From Terrimonas pollutisoli (GTDB lineage: Bacteria > Bacteroidota > Bacteroidia > Chitinophagales > Chitinophagaceae), in contig NZ_JARKNA010000025.1 in the NCBI RefSeq assembly GCF_029360765.1, positions 1 to 62,416 of the forward strand: a stretch of DNA of 62,416 bases. The letters are read 5' to 3'. Both the position numbers and the translations under genes were made by a program. This document shows, one piece after another, positions 60,472-62,416 of this stretch (its first letter is position 1; each line of letters opens with the position of its first letter). Below the pieces are notes generated by a model. That model made no database searches. It had not been told where the DNA came from and worked only from the letters and a program-made list of their open reading frames with translations.

Positions 60472-61632
60472 CTACGACTTTGCCATTTTGTTTCTATATT
60501 CCAACGGCTTTAAGCCCGTGTATTGTTTAAAATACCTGGTGATATTTTCAAAATTCCGGAAGTTCAGTTCAAAGGCAATCTGCTGAACGCTAAGATCAGA
60601 GTTCCCTAATAAGAACTTGATCCTTTCAATTCTTACCCTCTTTATTTCTTCGAGAATGGAGCTTTTGATAACTGTCTGGAATTTCTTTTCCAGTACCCTG
60701 CGAGATACCACTGTTGCCTTCACTACATCTTCTACAGAAATATCCTCCGATGCAGCCATGTTGGCAATATAGTGCAGTGCAGTACGCACATGCTCGTCAT
60801 CTAAGGCTAATGCATTGGTTGAATTTCGGGTGATAATGGTACCCACTTCCATCATTATATTGGCCGCCGGTTTTTGGCCATACTCCATCCAACGGCTTAA
60901 GGCCAATGCCGCCTGGAATCCCGCTTGCACGGCGTTGTGGCTGACACTTGACAGCGTAGGATTACTCATTTCGCAAATCATGGTATCATTATCTACACCA
61001 ATTATACTAATGTCGCCCGGCACTTTTAGCCCTGTAGTATGGGCCGCTTCCAATAATGGAACATTCAGTTCGTCTGTAGCAGCAAAAACGGCGCATGGGA
61101 TCGCTAATGTTTTCAGCCATGCTTGAAACTTTGCCGGCAGTGACTCCCACAACATCTTATTATTATCGAAAATAAACTCACTGACAACATGCCCATTCTT
61201 TTGAAGATATTCCACAAATCCTGCTTGTCGTTCTAAAGACCACTGAAAATCTTTGAACCCCAAAAAAGCAAAATTCTTGTATCCCTTTTTAATAAAGTGC
61301 TCGCCCACCATCCTGCCAATCCCGTTCTCATCGCCCCATAAGTTGATATGATCTTTATATAACTTAGTGTGAGGAGCAATGATGATCGGGATGTTTAATC
61401 CAAGAAGCTTTTTCAATCCACCGATTTCCCTGGTAAAAATTCCGTCGGGCTTCCAATCAATAATTCGCTTGAAAAGAGTATCGACATTTTCATCATGTAT
61501 ATACTTGGGCGAGTGAAAGAAAAACACAAACTTATCATGAAGTTTATTGTAATTAGTAATGCCTGTCAGTAAATCTCTGTCGTAGGCTCTGGATGCATCC
61601 AGTAACACGACGAGCTTTAGCTTATTCTTCAT
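60472..61632 (-). CDS. XylR-like regulator (AraC HTH with LacI-type sensor)
   Basis: 386 residues. The N-terminal periplasmic-binding-protein-like sensor (about 5-270) includes LVVLLDASRAYDRDLLTGI and IIGVDNDTMICEMSNP. The C-terminal AraC domain (about 285-385) has SVQQIAFELNFRNFENITRY as the second HTH. The layout equals E. coli XylR, which binds sugar and direct-repeat operators. It is the upstream gene of the locus and probably senses a released monosaccharide. Confidence 0.9.
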   Translation of the reverse strand: MKNKLKLVVLLDASRAYDRDLLTGITNYNKLHDKFVFFFHSPKYIHDENVDTLFKRIIDWKPDGIFTREIGGLKKLLGLNIPIIIAPHTKLYKDHINLWGDENGIGRMVGEHFIKKGYKNFAFLGFKDFQWSLERQAGFVEYLQKNGHVVSEFIFDNNKMLWESLPAKFQAWLKTLAIPCAVFAATDELNVPLLEAAHTTGLKVPGDISIIGVDNDTMICEMSNPTLSSVSHNAVQAGFQAALALSRWMEYGQKPAANIMMEVGTIITRNSTNALALDDEHVRTALHYIANMAASEDISVEDVVKATVVSRRVLEKKFQTVIKSSILEEIKRVRIERIKFLLGNSDLSVQQIAFELNFRNFENITRYFKQYTGLKPLEYRNKMAKS

Positions 61633-61690
61633 CTGAAATCATTTGGGCGTTTAGCCGAAAACGCTGTTTACGAGTCAGGTCGAAAATATA

Positions 61691-62034
61691 ATGTCACTTG
61701 TTGCAAAAGCAAAAAAGCCAGTAAAGTTAATTATCAAAAATGGAGTGGTGCATAAAGATGGAACCAAAATTATTTTCCTTCAGTATTGCCATAATTCCTA
61801 ACAACGGATTTTTACAGATGCTGAAATTTTCATTTCTCCCGCATTATTGGAACAAATGATCGGGCAGAATTAACGAATCTCCGCCACCACATTTTGGGTG
61901 ATGTTGATACTCTGAAAAAAATCCTCACTCAAAAATTTCGCAAAGCCGAAGATATGGTGAGTTACGCTCTTAACCTGAACGTACTCACCGAATTAAGTAA
62001 GCTGTATGGAAAGAGAGCTGATATAAAAGCTTAA
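61691..62034 (+). pseudogene. Decayed tyrosine-type integrase (N-terminal domain)
   Basis: ATG 61691 opens MSLVAKAKKPVKLIIKNGVV followed by FLQYCHNS, the start of the arm-type DNA-binding domain of Bacteroidetes phage/ICE integrases. A TAA interrupts it (about 61800), then QRIFTDAEIFISPA follows, then a shift to HYWNK-like and a further shift to VDTLKKILTQKFRKAEDMV. The catalytic C-terminal half is absent. Confidence 0.65.
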
Positions 62035-62059
62035 GATTTTAAAAAGAGGATAAAAAAGG

Positions 62060-62086
62060 GGCTGACAGATTAAACAATCGTCAGCC
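62060..62086 (-). terminator. Hairpin with T-run on the minus strand
   Basis: GGCTGAC (62060) and GTCAGCC (62080) form a 7-bp stem. On the minus strand it is followed by CCTTTTTTA. It could terminate a transcript coming from the right, such as from the IS. Confidence 0.4.
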
Positions 62087-62191
62087 TTACGACTGCTTAC
62101 AATGAAAAAACTATTTACTATCTACCTTTCCCGGAAAGGAAATTTATGTCCGGAAGGGCGTATTTAAATTTCATCTATAAAAAATCACTAT
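62087..62191. other. Intergenic stretch between the integrase remnant and the IS
   Basis: About 100 bp with no gene or clear structure. Confidence 0.4.
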
Positions 62192-62416
62192 TGTCCGACT
62201 AAAATTATCGAATAGAAAATAGAAAGGGCAGTTCCGAAGAACCACCCTGATTAGTTAAGTTTGAGTTACCACACCTAAACTTCACTAAAGATGGTTAAAG
62301 ATAAAAGTTTTGTCGGACAGCCGGTATTATCACAGATTTTAGATATAATACCCAGTTCTTTGATTTATAAAGCAAACCGAAAACATCAGGCCAACCGGTA
62401 TTATAAGAAATTGCCG
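62192..62416 (+). mobile_element. Left end of an IS4-type insertion sequence
   Basis: It starts with the terminal repeat TGTCCGACTAAAATTATCGA, matching the repeat at the left end of the window. After about 100 bp the transposase opens at 62291. The element runs off the window. Confidence 0.7.
62291..62416 (+). CDS. IS4 family transposase, N-terminal part (DUF4372 domain)
   Basis: 42 codons are visible: MVKDKSFVGQPVLSQILDII then PSSLIYKANRKHQANRYYKK. This fits the N-terminal DUF4372 segment of Bacteroidetes IS4 transposases. The reading frame is open to the window edge. A TGTCGGACAG motif, partly echoing the terminal repeat, lies in its first codons (about 62311-62320). Confidence 0.7.
   Translation, partial: MVKDKSFVGQPVLSQILDIIPSSLIYKANRKHQANRYYKKLP

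Overview
The window looks like a chromosomal segment, or one whole assembly contig, of a Bacteroidota bacterium, most likely Chitinophagaceae (Chitinophaga/Niastella-like). Reasons: a SusC/SusD pair with a large glycoside hydrolase locus, promoters fitting TTG-N19-TAnnTTTG, almost no Shine-Dalgarno sequences, and a Bacteroidetes-type integrase remnant. Both ends carry the terminal inverted repeat of the same IS4-type insertion sequence, and the transposase reading frame opens at 62291 and runs off the end.

Region A (about 0.2-4.2 kb) is a redox/accessory patch. A Crp/Fnr-type regulator sits between two NAD(P)-dependent oxidoreductase genes, each with an Fnr-like palindrome upstream. Next come a heavy-metal-binding repeat protein and decayed pieces: the N-terminus of a CzcA-like pump, and the C-termini of a DUF892 ferritin-like protein and a universal stress protein joined by one deletion.

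Region B (4.3-17.0 kb) is a stress or dormancy-like cluster. It holds a bacterial eRF1-like (baeRF3-type) protein, a two-domain universal stress protein, PEP synthase, an SDR, a pyridoxamine-5'-phosphate-oxidase-fold protein, a PfkB-type sugar kinase, a YtxH-like protein, a P2-type ATPase, a DUF2892 protein, a lipoprotein, an L,D-transpeptidase and Hsp20. The set resembles the mycobacterial DosR regulon. Several TGA-N6-TCA palindromes precede its genes.

Region C (17.4-24.7 kb) is a TetR-controlled tripartite RND efflux operon (TetR, TolC-like, adaptor, pump) with two equal palindromic operators, plus a divergent second TetR gene. Region D (25-31.5 kb) has a MocR-type regulator divergent from a GNAT gene and a broken PaiB-like gene, then a three-gene acyl-CoA carboxylase (biotin carrier, biotin carboxylase, carboxyltransferase).

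Region E (31.8-62.0 kb) is a polysaccharide utilisation locus of about 30 kb, all on the minus strand. It has a XylR-like regulator (AraC HTH fused to a LacI-type sensor), a GH95-like enzyme, SusC/SusD, two phytanoyl-CoA-dioxygenase-family proteins flanking a sugar MFS transporter, two GH38-like enzymes, a sugar isomerase/epimerase-like protein, two paralogous beta-helix proteins, an uncharacterised TIM-barrel-like hydrolase, a SASA-type acetylesterase and GH92. These fit breakdown of an acetylated glycan with alpha-mannose and probably fucose-like residues, followed by MFS uptake and cytosolic processing. The locus is bracketed by a tRNA 3'-end remnant (31778) and a decayed tyrosine integrase (61691), so it may be an old integrated island. 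Tandem TTTGCGAA repeats 21-22 bp apart upstream of both SusC and the GH95-like gene are the best candidate operators. Its distal end is scrambled into chimeric and frameshifted remnants.
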